Assembly: GCA_001898485.1 (NCBI GenBank)
Contig: MKTY01000027.1
Coordinates: 1 to 64,000, forward strand
DNA: 64,000 nucleotides
Direction of reading: 5' to 3'
From: Sphingobacteriales bacterium 46-32
GTDB taxonomy: Bacteria; Bacteroidota; Bacteroidia; Chitinophagales; Chitinophagaceae
The translations under genes were made by a program, and so were the position numbers. Below are positions 17,440 to 24,958 of the stretch, one piece after another (the stretch's first letter is position 1; each line of letters begins with the position of its first letter). Under the pieces are notes generated by a model, which did no database searches, was not told the origin of the DNA, and saw only the letters and a list, made by a program, of their open reading frames with translations.

Positions 17440-18609
17440 ATGATCAATCGAAAATTACGAATGGGAATGATAGGCGGAGGACCCGGTGCTTTTATTGGTG
17501 CAGTGCATCGCATTGCGGCCTGTATGGATGGTGAGATAGAACTGGTATGCGGCGCATTCAGCAGCGATCCGGAAAAATCGAAACAGGCCGGTATTGAATT
17601 GAACCTGCCGGCCGACCGCGTATATGGTTCATATAAGGAAATGATAAGAGCCGAAGCAGAGCGCCCGCTGAATGAGCGTATAGATATTGTAAGTATTGTA
17701 ACGCCCAATCATGTGCATTATGAACCCGCGAAACTGGCCCTGGAAAATGGGTTTCATGTTATACTCGATAAGCCACTGGCCTTTGATCTGGATGAAGCAA
17801 AAAAATTAGCTGCTATCGCAGATAAGAGTCAGCTTTATTTTTGTCTCACACATACCTATACCGGTTATCCGATGGTAAAAGAAGCGCGGCAACAGGTATT
17901 GAGTGGTAAGTTTGGTAAAATAAGAAAAGTATATGTAGACTATCCGCAGGGCTGGCTCAGTCGTTTCCTCGAAGGAGCCGGTGCGGATGCACGTTCTTTC
18001 AAACAGGCCTCGTGGCGTACCGATCCGGCACAAAGTGGTATTGCCGGTGCCATGGGCGATATAGGTACGCATGCTTTCAACCTGGCTGAATATGTAAGCG
18101 GTCTTACCGTCACGCATATCTGTGCCGATGTAAATACCGTGGTGGAAGGACGCCGGCTCGACGATGATGGCACGGTATTACTGAAATTTGATAATGGTGC
18201 CAGTGGCTTCCTTTATGCCACACAGGTAGCAGCCGGCGAAGAGAATAATACCAAGGTGCGCGTGTATGGTGAACTGGGTAGCCTTGAATGGAGGCAGGAA
18301 GATGCCAACAGCCTGCTGGTAAAATGGCTGGATAAACCTACCGAGATATTTCGCGCCGGACAACCTTACCTCAGCAGTTATTCCCTGCATAATACACGGG
18401 TACCTGCCGGACACCCCGAAGGATACCTCGAAGCGTTTGCCAACCTCTACCGCAATTTTGCCCTTTGCATCAAAGCGCATATTGCCGGTGTGGAACCCCA
18501 GGCCGAATGGCTCGATTTTCCCGGTGTAAGCGATGGATTGCGTGGAATGGAATTCGTGGAAAAAGTAATTGAAAGCGGAAAGAGTGAGCAAAAGTGGACG
18601 CGGTTGTAA
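17440..18609 (+). CDS. Gfo/Idh/MocA-family NAD(P)-dependent oxidoreductase
   Basis: This cytoplasmic 389-residue enzyme has an N-terminal Rossmann fold with MGMIGGGPGAFIGAVH and the family motif in the form DKPLAF (usually EKP). The C-terminal alpha/beta domain carries GDIGTHAFNLAEYVSG, with the usual His of the GxHxxD region. The start is ATG 17440; a TTG nine bases upstream is in frame but unnecessary. In 3-ketoglycoside clusters such enzymes reduce 3-keto sugars back to ordinary sugars or do the reverse oxidation. Its stop codon abuts an AAAGTATA-type repeat arm. It opens the plus-strand half of the cluster. Confidence 0.92.
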   Translation: MINRKLRMGMIGGGPGAFIGAVHRIAACMDGEIELVCGAFSSDPEKSKQAGIELNLPADRVYGSYKEMIRAEAERPLNERIDIVSIVTPNHVHYEPAKLALENGFHVILDKPLAFDLDEAKKLAAIADKSQLYFCLTHTYTGYPMVKEARQQVLSGKFGKIRKVYVDYPQGWLSRFLEGAGADARSFKQASWRTDPAQSGIAGAMGDIGTHAFNLAEYVSGLTVTHICADVNTVVEGRRLDDDGTVLLKFDNGASGFLYATQVAAGEENNTKVRVYGELGSLEWRQEDANSLLVKWLDKPTEIFRAGQPYLSSYSLHNTRVPAGHPEGYLEAFANLYRNFALCIKAHIAGVEPQAEWLDFPGVSDGLRGMEFVEKVIESGKSEQKWTRL

Positions 18610-18769
18610 CGAAGTATAAAAGTATAAAGGTATAAAAGTTTAAAGGGGAAATGTGCTTATGTGCTAATGATTTGAAATTTTCAAGAATGGCTAGGAATGA
18701 ACCACTGTCCACTGTCAACTGTCAACTGTTCACTGTCAACTGTTCACTGTCATCTGTTCTAAATTTTAA
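18610..18769. repeat. composite repeat arms between Gfo/Idh and isomerase genes
   Basis: An AAAGTATA-type G-rich arm begins one base after the Gfo/Idh stop (18611-18648). It is followed by a short ATGTGCTT/ATGTGCTA stretch (18651-18670), about 30 bp of unique DNA and a C-rich arm of CTGTCAA/CTGTTCA heptamers (18702-18759). That arm ends 13 bp before the next start codon. Three repeat families are mixed at one locus. Confidence 0.8.
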
Positions 18770-18772
18770 TAA

Positions 18773-19828
18773 ATGAAAACAATAAAAGGTCCGGGTATAT
18801 TCCTGGCGCAGTTTCTGGGAGATCAGCCTCCCTTCAATGAGCTGAAGACGATTTGCAAATGGGCCAGCGATCTGGGATTTAAAGCCGTACAGATACCCAC
18901 CTGGGATGCCCGTTGCATTGACCTCAAACTGGCTGCAGAAAGTAAGACCTATGCCGATACACTCAAGGGCACCATTGCCGAATATGGAATGGAGATCAGC
19001 GAACTCAGCACTCACCTGCAGGGACAACTGGTAGCTGTGCATCCGGCATACGACGACCTGTTTGATGCATTTGCTCCCGATGCACTCAAAAAAAATCCCA
19101 AAGCCCGGCAGGAGTGGGCCGTACAGCAGCTCATGTATGCCGCGAAAGCTTCGGCCAACCTGGGCCTTACCGCACATGCCACTTTCAGTGGTTCCCTGCT
19201 CTGGCATACCTTTCACCCCTGGCCGCAACGGCCGGCCGGACTGGTCGAAGAAGGCTTTAAGGAACTGGGCCGGCGCTGGACACCCATTTTGAATGAGTTT
19301 GATAAAAACGGGGTAGATGTATGTTATGAAATCCACCCCGGTGAAGACCTTTTTGATGGCGAAACCTATGAGATGTTTCTGGAAGAAGTGAACCAGCATC
19401 CACGAGCCTGCCTGCTGTATGACCCATCTCATTTCGTGCTGCAGCAGCTGGATTATATTCAGTATATCGATTTTTATCATGAGCGTATCCGCGCATTCCA
19501 TGTAAAAGATGCCGAGTTTAACAGCACCGGCAAGCAGGGCACTTTTGGCGGTTATCAAAGCTGGCTGAAGCGGGCTGGCCGCTATCGCTCTCCGGGCGAC
19601 GGACAGGTTGATTTTAAAACGGTCTTCAGTAAGCTGACCGAATACGATTACAGCGGCTGGGCCGTGATGGAGTGGGAGTGCTGCCTCAAACATCCCGAGG
19701 ATGGAGCCCGTGAGGGAGCTCAGTTTATTAAGGATCACATTATCCGTGTGACAGAAAAAGCCTTCGATGATTTTGCCGGCGTAAAAACTGATGAGGCATT
19801 TATCCGCTCTTTATTAGGGCTGAGTTGA
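18773..19828 (+). CDS. sugar phosphate isomerase/epimerase-family TIM barrel (cytoplasmic)
   Basis: The 351-residue protein has no export signal and the AP-endonuclease-2 barrel. Candidate metal ligands lie in YEIHPGEDLF, YDPSHFVLQ, FHVKDAEF and AVMEWECCLKHP; the last is typical of the large subgroup found beside Gfo/Idh oxidoreductases. With the Gfo/Idh enzyme it probably forms a cytoplasmic oxidation/isomerisation pair for sugars released by the DUF1080 hydrolase. The start ATG 18773 lies 13 bp after the repeat arm. Exact chemistry unknown. Confidence 0.88.
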   Translation: MKTIKGPGIFLAQFLGDQPPFNELKTICKWASDLGFKAVQIPTWDARCIDLKLAAESKTYADTLKGTIAEYGMEISELSTHLQGQLVAVHPAYDDLFDAFAPDALKKNPKARQEWAVQQLMYAAKASANLGLTAHATFSGSLLWHTFHPWPQRPAGLVEEGFKELGRRWTPILNEFDKNGVDVCYEIHPGEDLFDGETYEMFLEEVNQHPRACLLYDPSHFVLQQLDYIQYIDFYHERIRAFHVKDAEFNSTGKQGTFGGYQSWLKRAGRYRSPGDGQVDFKTVFSKLTEYDYSGWAVMEWECCLKHPEDGAREGAQFIKDHIIRVTEKAFDDFAGVKTDEAFIRSLLGLS

Positions 19829-19870
19829 TTTTTTACTGAAATTTGACACAACGAAACAACCCCTACAATC

Positions 19871-20266
19871 ATGAAAAGAATATTTATGGCAGCCTGCAGC
19901 CTTGCGATCCTGGCTGCGTGCAACAGTGGTGATAAGAAAACAGCAGACGCTGGCGAAAAGGAAACTAAAACGCCTGCCACAAGCTCTCTTGCCGATAATC
20001 CCGATTATCAGAAAGGTATTGAACTGGTAGGAAAAAGCGGCTGTTTTACCTGTCATAAAATTGATGAGAAGCTCACCGGTCCTTCTTACAAAGAGGTAGC
20101 TGAAAAGTATGCGTCAGAAGGTTCGGATATTGTTCCCAAACTGGCCGAAAAGATCATCAAAGGTGGGTCAGGTGTATGGGGACAGGTGCCGATGATTGCC
20201 CACCCCGCCCTGAGCCAGGCCGATGCAGAAGCCATGGTGAAATACATTCTCTTATTGAAAAAATAA
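19871..20266 (+). CDS. cytochrome c-type lipoprotein
   Basis: The 131-residue protein has a lipoprotein signal (MKRIFMAACSLAILAAC) followed by an Asp/Lys/Thr-rich linker and a single class I cytochrome c domain. Haem attachment is GCFTCHKID and the distal Met ligand is probably in VPMIAHP. The last helix is DAEAMVKYILLLKK, typical of c551/c552-like proteins. Anchored in a periplasm-facing membrane leaflet, it is the obvious electron acceptor for the GMC dehydrogenase complex encoded by the divergent arm. It lies 42 bp after the isomerase gene and 9 bp before the DUF1080 gene. Confidence 0.93.
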   Translation: MKRIFMAACSLAILAACNSGDKKTADAGEKETKTPATSSLADNPDYQKGIELVGKSGCFTCHKIDEKLTGPSYKEVAEKYASEGSDIVPKLAEKIIKGGSGVWGQVPMIAHPALSQADAEAMVKYILLLKK

Positions 20267-20275
20267 AACCAATCA

Positions 20276-21049
20276 ATGTTAAAAAAAACACTGGTAGCAG
20301 GTATGGCTGTATGTATGCTCGCCGCCTGCAATAACCAATCGGCCAGTACCGAAAATAAAGAAGCAGAAACATCAACTACTGTGGCCTCCAATAACACACT
20401 TAGCGAACAGGAAAAAAAAGATGGCTGGGAGCTGTTATTTGACGGTAACAGCCTCGCAGGCTGGCACAAATACGGAGGTAACCCCGTAGGAGCCGCCTGG
20501 AAAGTAGCAGACAGCAGCATCTATCTTGATGCCTCCTCCAAACAGGACTGGCAGATCAAAGGTGGAGGTGATATTGTGACCGATGGCGAATACGACAATT
20601 TTCACCTGAAACTCGACTGGAAGATCGATACCAATGGCAACAGCGGCATCATCATTTTCATTCATGAAGACAGTGTGAAATATACCTGGCCCTGGCAAAC
20701 CGGTCCCGAGATGCAGGTACTCGATAATGCCGGCCATCCCGATGCTAAAATCACAAAGCACCGCGCCGGCGACCTCTACGACCTGATCTCATGCAGCAAG
20801 GAAACGGTGAAACCTGCCCTGCAATGGAATCATGTGGAGATCATTGCACAGAATGGCAAACTGGAGCTTTTCCTCAATGGAGAAAATGTAGTGACAACTA
20901 CTATGTGGGATGAAAACTGGAAAAATCTGATTGCCGGCAGCAAATTCAAAAATACCGAAGGCTTTGGCACCTATAAAAAAGGACATATAGGCCTGCAGGA
21001 CCATGGCAATAATGTGTGGTTCCGGAATATCAAGATCAGGAAGCTTTAA
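20276..21049 (+). CDS. 3-keto-disaccharide hydrolase-family (DUF1080) lipoprotein
   Basis: The 257-residue protein begins with a lipoprotein signal (CMLAAC at about residue 20) and a Ser/Thr/Glu-rich linker. It then has the DUF1080 concanavalin-like domain: WELLFDGNSLAGWHKYGG, IVTDGEYDNFHLKLDWKI, GNSGIIIFIHED, GPEMQVLDNAGHPDA and GHIGLQDHGNNVWFRNIKIRKL. Members cleave the glycosidic bond of 3-keto-glycosides by an elimination-type route made easy by the C3 ketone. It is therefore the hydrolytic step after oxidation by the GMC complex. It is the last gene of the plus-strand arm, with a strong terminator behind. Confidence 0.92.
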   Translation: MLKKTLVAGMAVCMLAACNNQSASTENKEAETSTTVASNNTLSEQEKKDGWELLFDGNSLAGWHKYGGNPVGAAWKVADSSIYLDASSKQDWQIKGGGDIVTDGEYDNFHLKLDWKIDTNGNSGIIIFIHEDSVKYTWPWQTGPEMQVLDNAGHPDAKITKHRAGDLYDLISCSKETVKPALQWNHVEIIAQNGKLELFLNGENVVTTTMWDENWKNLIAGSKFKNTEGFGTYKKGHIGLQDHGNNVWFRNIKIRKL

Positions 21050-21070
21050 AGGGGAAACCCTGCTCTATAA

Positions 21071-21100
21071 AAAAAGCCGCGGTTAAACCGCGGCTTTTTT
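21071..21100 (+). terminator. Rho-independent terminator of the ketoglycoside plus-strand operon
   Basis: AAAAAGCCGCGGTT (21071-21084) pairs with AACCGCGGCTTTTT (21086-21099), ending in a T run. The A-rich 5' side means it could also work on the other strand. Confidence 0.92.
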
Positions 21101-21103
21101 ATT

Positions 21104-21200
21104 AATGAGGCGTAAGGCATAAGATATAAGGCATAAGGTAGGAGTTGTGATTCTTTATCACCTTCTGCCCTTTACCTTCTACCCTTTGCCTTTTCCCCCA
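21104..21200. repeat. AAGGCATA/AAGGTAGA inverted-arm element
   Basis: A G-rich arm (aggcgtaaggcataag type, about 21107-21140) and a C-rich arm (ccttctgccctttacc type, about 21164-21198) flank a 20-bp centre. The element lies between the terminator and the DUF1761 gene. Confidence 0.7.
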
Positions 21201-21236
21201 TCTTTTCCGTAGCTTTCTATTATAAAACTAACTAAT

Positions 21237-21656
21237 ATGACTACCGATCTCTTTTCGCACCTCAACTGGCTGGCAGTACTGGCTGCTGCTGTTGCTTATT
21301 TTATGCTGGGAGCTATTTGGTATTCAAAAGCCTTGTTTGCTACCCAATGGGCCCACGCTGCAGGCTTAAAAATGGATGATCCCAGTAAGAAGGGACTGGG
21401 TAAAATGATGCTGACCTCATTTATCCTGATACTGCTTACCTGCCTTGGACTCGCTCTGCTGGTGAACCGTCTTGATCTTTTCGTGTGGATTTCGGGTCTT
21501 AAACTGGGCGCTGTTACCGGCTTGCTTTTTGCCTGTACTGCTGTGGCTATTTCTTTTGTTTATGAAAGTCGCCCCACCTCCATCTATTTTATTGATGGAG
21601 GATATCATTTGGCGGGACACATCGCGGCAGCGATCATTTTATCGTGCTGGCGGTGA
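21237..21656 (+). CDS. DUF1761-family membrane protein
   Basis: The 139-residue protein has four predicted membrane helices (about residues 9-30, 56-78, 82-105 and 118-138). The diagnostic N-terminal motif is WLAVLAAAVAYFMLGAIWYS, followed by ALFATQWAHAAG. A late HLAGH segment also occurs. DUF1761 proteins are small inner-membrane proteins without an established function. The stop codon is followed immediately by an AAAGTATA-type repeat arm. It is not obviously linked to neighbours, being bracketed by a terminator and a repeat array. Confidence 0.85.
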   Translation: MTTDLFSHLNWLAVLAAAVAYFMLGAIWYSKALFATQWAHAAGLKMDDPSKKGLGKMMLTSFILILLTCLGLALLVNRLDLFVWISGLKLGAVTGLLFACTAVAISFVYESRPTSIYFIDGGYHLAGHIAAAIILSCWR

Positions 21657-22082
21657 GAAAAGTATAAAAGTATAAAGGTAAAAGGTAGAAGGTTGAGGGC
21701 TGAAGCAGGAGCAATCGATGTTCTCAGATTTCATTTCCTCCTTTCACCTTCGGCCTTTTACCCTTAACCTGTGGATAAGGTAAAAGGTATAAGGTAGAGG
21801 GTAGAAGTTGAATAAGGATAACCGATGTTCTCAGATTTCATTTCCTCCTTTCACCCTCGGCCTTTTACCCTTAACCTGTGGATAAGGTAAAAGGTAGAAG
21901 GTTGAGGGCTGAAGCAGGAGCAATCGATGTTCACATCTCAATTTCCTCCTTCCACCTTCCGCCTTTTACCCTTCACCTTTCTGGTCTGTTGGAAGGGTAT
22001 AAAAGTATAAAGGTATAAAGGAGAATCGGGATTATCTTCTCGTTTCCTCCTTTATACCTCGGCCTTTTACCCTTAACCTTCC
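21657..22082. repeat. tandem array of inverted-arm repeat elements (about 4 copies)
   Basis: No gene is present. Three near-identical copies (periods 107 and 102 bp) and one diverged copy are stacked. Each has a G-rich arm (aaaaggtagaagg type), a small centre (for example cgatgttctcagatttc) and a C-rich arm (cctcctttcacc, ccttttaccctt). Bases 21677-21723 recur at 21886-21932. The centre and C-rich arm of copy 1 recur 107 bp later with one change. The first arm starts on the DUF1761 stop and the last ends on the pyk stop. Confidence 0.85.
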
Positions 22083-23576
22083 CTAGTCTATTTTCGTAAT
22101 CTTAATAATATTCGTGGGCAAATGCAGCTGCACGGGAGTGCTGCCTGTATTTACAATAGTATCGCCTGATTTTACAAAACCACGTTCTTTCAAAATGGCG
22201 ATTTGATCAAAGATGATATCATCCAGGCTTTCCTCTTCATCGTAGAAGAAGGCGCGTACACCCCAACTCAGGCTCAGCTGATTTACCAGCGATCTTTTCT
22301 TGGTGAAAATATACAGTGGTGATTTGGGACGATAACTGCTAAGCATAAATGCAGTGTAACCACTTTCTGTCATGCCTACGAGTGCATTGGCAGAAATGTC
22401 GCTGGCTATTTTACAGGCATTGTAACAAATGGCATCACTCAGGAAAGAAGGGGAATGTGAAATAGCCTGCAGGTCTTCTGCACGGTTGTAGCGGTATTCG
22501 GTACGCTCCACTTCGAGGATGATTTTGCGCATGGTTTCGACCACCAGGGTGGGGTGATGGCCTGTAGCGGTTTCGCCACTAAGCATTACCGCATCGGCGC
22601 CTTCCAGTACCGCATTGGCCACATCGGTGATTTCACTGCGGTTGGGTTTTACGCGGTCGATCATACTTTCCATCATCTGTGTGGCTACTACCACGGGTTT
22701 GCCGCGGTGGATACATTTGCGGATGATCTCGCGCTGGGCCATGGGCACTTTCTCTACGGGCAGTTCCACACCCAGGTCGCCGCGGGCCACCATTACAGCG
22801 TCTGATTCTACTATGATATTGCGCAGGTCGGTGAGGGCAGATGGCATTTCGATCTTTGCCATCACTTTTATATTGCTCTTGAAATCCGCTACGCGTTTTT
22901 TAAGATCAATAATATCTTCTGCACGGCGTACAAAAGAGAGGGCTACCCAATCCAGTTCATGTTTTATGATGAATTCGAAGTCTTCGATATCCTTGGGTGT
23001 CATAGCCGGCAGTGAGATGGCGGTGTCGGGCAGGTTCACTCCTTTTTTGGGAAGCAGGTTGCCGCCATAAGTTACGCGCACCTTTACTTCATCGTTGGGA
23101 GTGATCTCTGTTACGACTACTTCCAGTTTGCCGTCATCGATCATGATTTTCTCTCCGGTCTTTACATCCTTATGCAGGTCGGGGTAGGAGATATAAATCT
23201 TTTCTTTGGTACCTACAACTTTTTCGCGCGAGGTGAAGGTGAGAATATCGCCGGGTTCAATTTTCAGTGAGCCGTTTTCGATTTCTCCCACACGCAGTTT
23301 GGGTCCCTGCAGATCGCCCAGGATCGAAATATTGTAAGGTTCTGTTTTGTTGATTTTCCGGATATGGTTGATGATTTCCGCTTTGTTTTCATGTGTGCCG
23401 TGCGAAAAGTTGAGGCGGAAAACGTTTACACCTGCTTTTACCAGTTCGAGCAGTTTGTCGTAGGTATCGCAGGCAGGGCCTACGGTAGCTACGATTTTTG
23501 TCTTGTGAAATGTGTGTGTAAGACCGGCTGTGCGGTCCATCTGGGTATGAAAATATTTCTCTGCGTTCTTTGTCAT
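22083..23576 (-). CDS. pyk: pyruvate kinase
   Basis: This glycolytic enzyme transfers phosphate from phosphoenolpyruvate to ADP. The 497-residue protein has the N-terminal TKIVATVGPACDTYDKL and VFRLNFSHG, the signature VMAKIEMPSAL holding the catalytic Lys and metal-binding Glu, and VVATQMMESMI, PNRSEITDVANAVLEGADAVMLSGETATG. The C-terminal allosteric domain is present (about 375-497). It follows pfkA by 32 bp on the same strand, so the two irreversible glycolytic steps are probably co-transcribed. Its stop lies against the repeat array. Confidence 0.97.
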   Translation of the reverse strand: MTKNAEKYFHTQMDRTAGLTHTFHKTKIVATVGPACDTYDKLLELVKAGVNVFRLNFSHGTHENKAEIINHIRKINKTEPYNISILGDLQGPKLRVGEIENGSLKIEPGDILTFTSREKVVGTKEKIYISYPDLHKDVKTGEKIMIDDGKLEVVVTEITPNDEVKVRVTYGGNLLPKKGVNLPDTAISLPAMTPKDIEDFEFIIKHELDWVALSFVRRAEDIIDLKKRVADFKSNIKVMAKIEMPSALTDLRNIIVESDAVMVARGDLGVELPVEKVPMAQREIIRKCIHRGKPVVVATQMMESMIDRVKPNRSEITDVANAVLEGADAVMLSGETATGHHPTLVVETMRKIILEVERTEYRYNRAEDLQAISHSPSFLSDAICYNACKIASDISANALVGMTESGYTAFMLSSYRPKSPLYIFTKKRSLVNQLSLSWGVRAFFYDEEESLDDIIFDQIAILKERGFVKSGDTIVNTGSTPVQLHLPTNIIKITKID

Positions 23577-23608
23577 TGGGGTTGCTTGTTTCGGTTTGCC
23601 TTAACTGA

Positions 23609-24592
23609 TCAGGATGCCAGAATCTTGACGATCTTCATCCATTCTTCGCTGATATGACCTTTGTTTTTTACGGCCTGCTCCAGCGGTATGTAGTGCATTT
23701 TATTGTTATGAATACCTACAAACACGTTGTGCCGGCCTTCCATCAGCGACTCTACGGCATGGTATCCCATGCGGCTGGCGATGAGGCGGTCGATGCAGGT
23801 AGGGGATCCGCCCCGCTGAATATGCCCCAGGATGGCCACGCGGATCTCTGCATTGGGCAGTCCTTTTTGAAGGGCTTTTTGCACTTCATTGGCACCGCCA
23901 AATTCATCTCCTTCGGCAACTACTATCAGGTTTACCAGCTTTTTGCGGCGTTCTTTTTCCTGGAGTGTGCTGATAATATCGTTGATATCGGTCTTACGTT
24001 CGGGAATCAGGATATTTTCGGCGCCAGTGGCAATACCACTATGCAGAGCAATATAACCGGCATCACGACCCATTACTTCAATAATAAAAATGCGGTCATG
24101 CGCATCCATGGTATCGCGGATCTTATCAATAGCTCGTACAGCAGTATTGACAGCAGTATCGAAGCCGATGGTAAAATCGGTACCATGAATATCCTTATCA
24201 ATCGTGCCGGCCAGGCCAATGCAGGGAATATCGCACTCCTGGCTCAGCTTCACCGCACCACGAAAAGAGCCGTCACCTCCAATGATTACCAGGCCATCGA
24301 TGCCCCGCTTTTTCAGGTTCGCATAGGCACGCTGACGTCCTTCTGTTTCATAAAAATCTTTACAACGGGCAGTTTTAAGAATAGTACCGCCCCGCTGAAT
24401 AATGTTTGCCACCGACTTGGAATCCATTTTGATGATATCATCATCAATCATGCCCTGATAACCGCGCATGATTCCAAATACTTCAATGCCATGATAGGTA
24501 GCCGTGCGTACAACCGCACGGATGGCTGCATTCATGCCCGGAGCATCACCGCCGGATGTCAAAACGCCAATCTTCGTAACTTTCTTTGCCAT
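23609..24592 (-). CDS. pfkA: ATP-dependent 6-phosphofructokinase
   Basis: The 327-residue enzyme phosphorylates fructose 6-phosphate. ATP-binding GVLTSGGDAPGMNAAIRAVVR is at the N-terminus and GGDGSFRGA has the Gly that marks ATP rather than pyrophosphate use. The catalytic aspartate lies in GTIDKDIHGTDFTIGFDTA. The canonical form is GTIDND, so the Asn next to the catalytic Asp is Lys here. Substrate residues in EVMGRDAGYIAL and LGHIQRGG are intact. It is the first gene of a pfkA-pyk pair. Length and all other motifs are normal. Confidence 0.96.
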   Translation of the reverse strand: MAKKVTKIGVLTSGGDAPGMNAAIRAVVRTATYHGIEVFGIMRGYQGMIDDDIIKMDSKSVANIIQRGGTILKTARCKDFYETEGRQRAYANLKKRGIDGLVIIGGDGSFRGAVKLSQECDIPCIGLAGTIDKDIHGTDFTIGFDTAVNTAVRAIDKIRDTMDAHDRIFIIEVMGRDAGYIALHSGIATGAENILIPERKTDINDIISTLQEKERRKKLVNLIVVAEGDEFGGANEVQKALQKGLPNAEIRVAILGHIQRGGSPTCIDRLIASRMGYHAVESLMEGRHNVFVGIHNNKMHYIPLEQAVKNKGHISEEWMKIVKILAS

Positions 24593-24750
24593 TAATTTTC
24601 GTAAATAACTGGTTTTTAGGAATATTTTTTATGACCGTGGCAGGGATTCGTCTCTTACCCTATCGTTAGCGCCTCAAAAATAAGGTATTGTTGGCATTGT
24701 GTGTGATGCAGACATGATGGAATTGTGAAGAGGCTAACAGACGTGAGTAT

Positions 24751-24904
24751 TAATGTGCTGGTGTGCTGATGTGTTAATGTGCTAATTGTGGTGGCGTTTA
24801 TTATCCGAAAAACCGATTTCCTATTCAAACCGCAAAATGGTTTGCTCAATAATTCGTCTTCCAGACCAAAAAATCATCAGCACATTAGCACATCAGCATA
24901 TTGA
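24751..24904. repeat. ATGTGCTR inverted-arm element
   Basis: The left arm (24751-24786) is built from ATGTGCTG/GTGTGCTG/ATGTGTTA octamers. The right arm (24874-24904) is built from the complementary CATCAGCA/CATTAGCA units. The centre is unrelated to the centres of the other elements. Confidence 0.8.
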
Positions 24905-24931
24905 ACCCATAAGCACTTTGCCCACATTCCC

Positions 24932-24939
24932 TATCTTTA
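24932..24939 (+). promoter_or_regulatory. possible -7 element of prolyl oligopeptidase gene
   Basis: TATCTTTA resembles TAnnTTTG and lies 19 bp before the start codon. No well-spaced -33 element is seen. Confidence 0.35.
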
Positions 24940-24958
24940 CTTTCCTCAACTCACCATC

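Larger units (their letters stand above)
24593..24958. other. intergenic region with an ATGTGCTR inverted-arm element
   Basis: No gene seen. It holds the unannotated pfkA upstream region on the minus strand (24593-24750), the inverted-arm element at 24751-24904 and the promoter of the prolyl oligopeptidase gene. Confidence 0.6.

Noticed and set aside
18722-19738. Minus-strand open frame of 338 codons
   Set aside because: Antisense to the TIM-barrel isomerase gene, which has clear family motifs; a shadow of codon bias.
21657-22082. Possible CRISPR array
   Set aside because: Copies are unequal, each is itself an inverted pair, segments between repeats are also repeated, and no cas genes are near.
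23654-24595. Plus-strand open frame of 313 codons
   Set aside because: Antisense to pfkA, with no family motifs.
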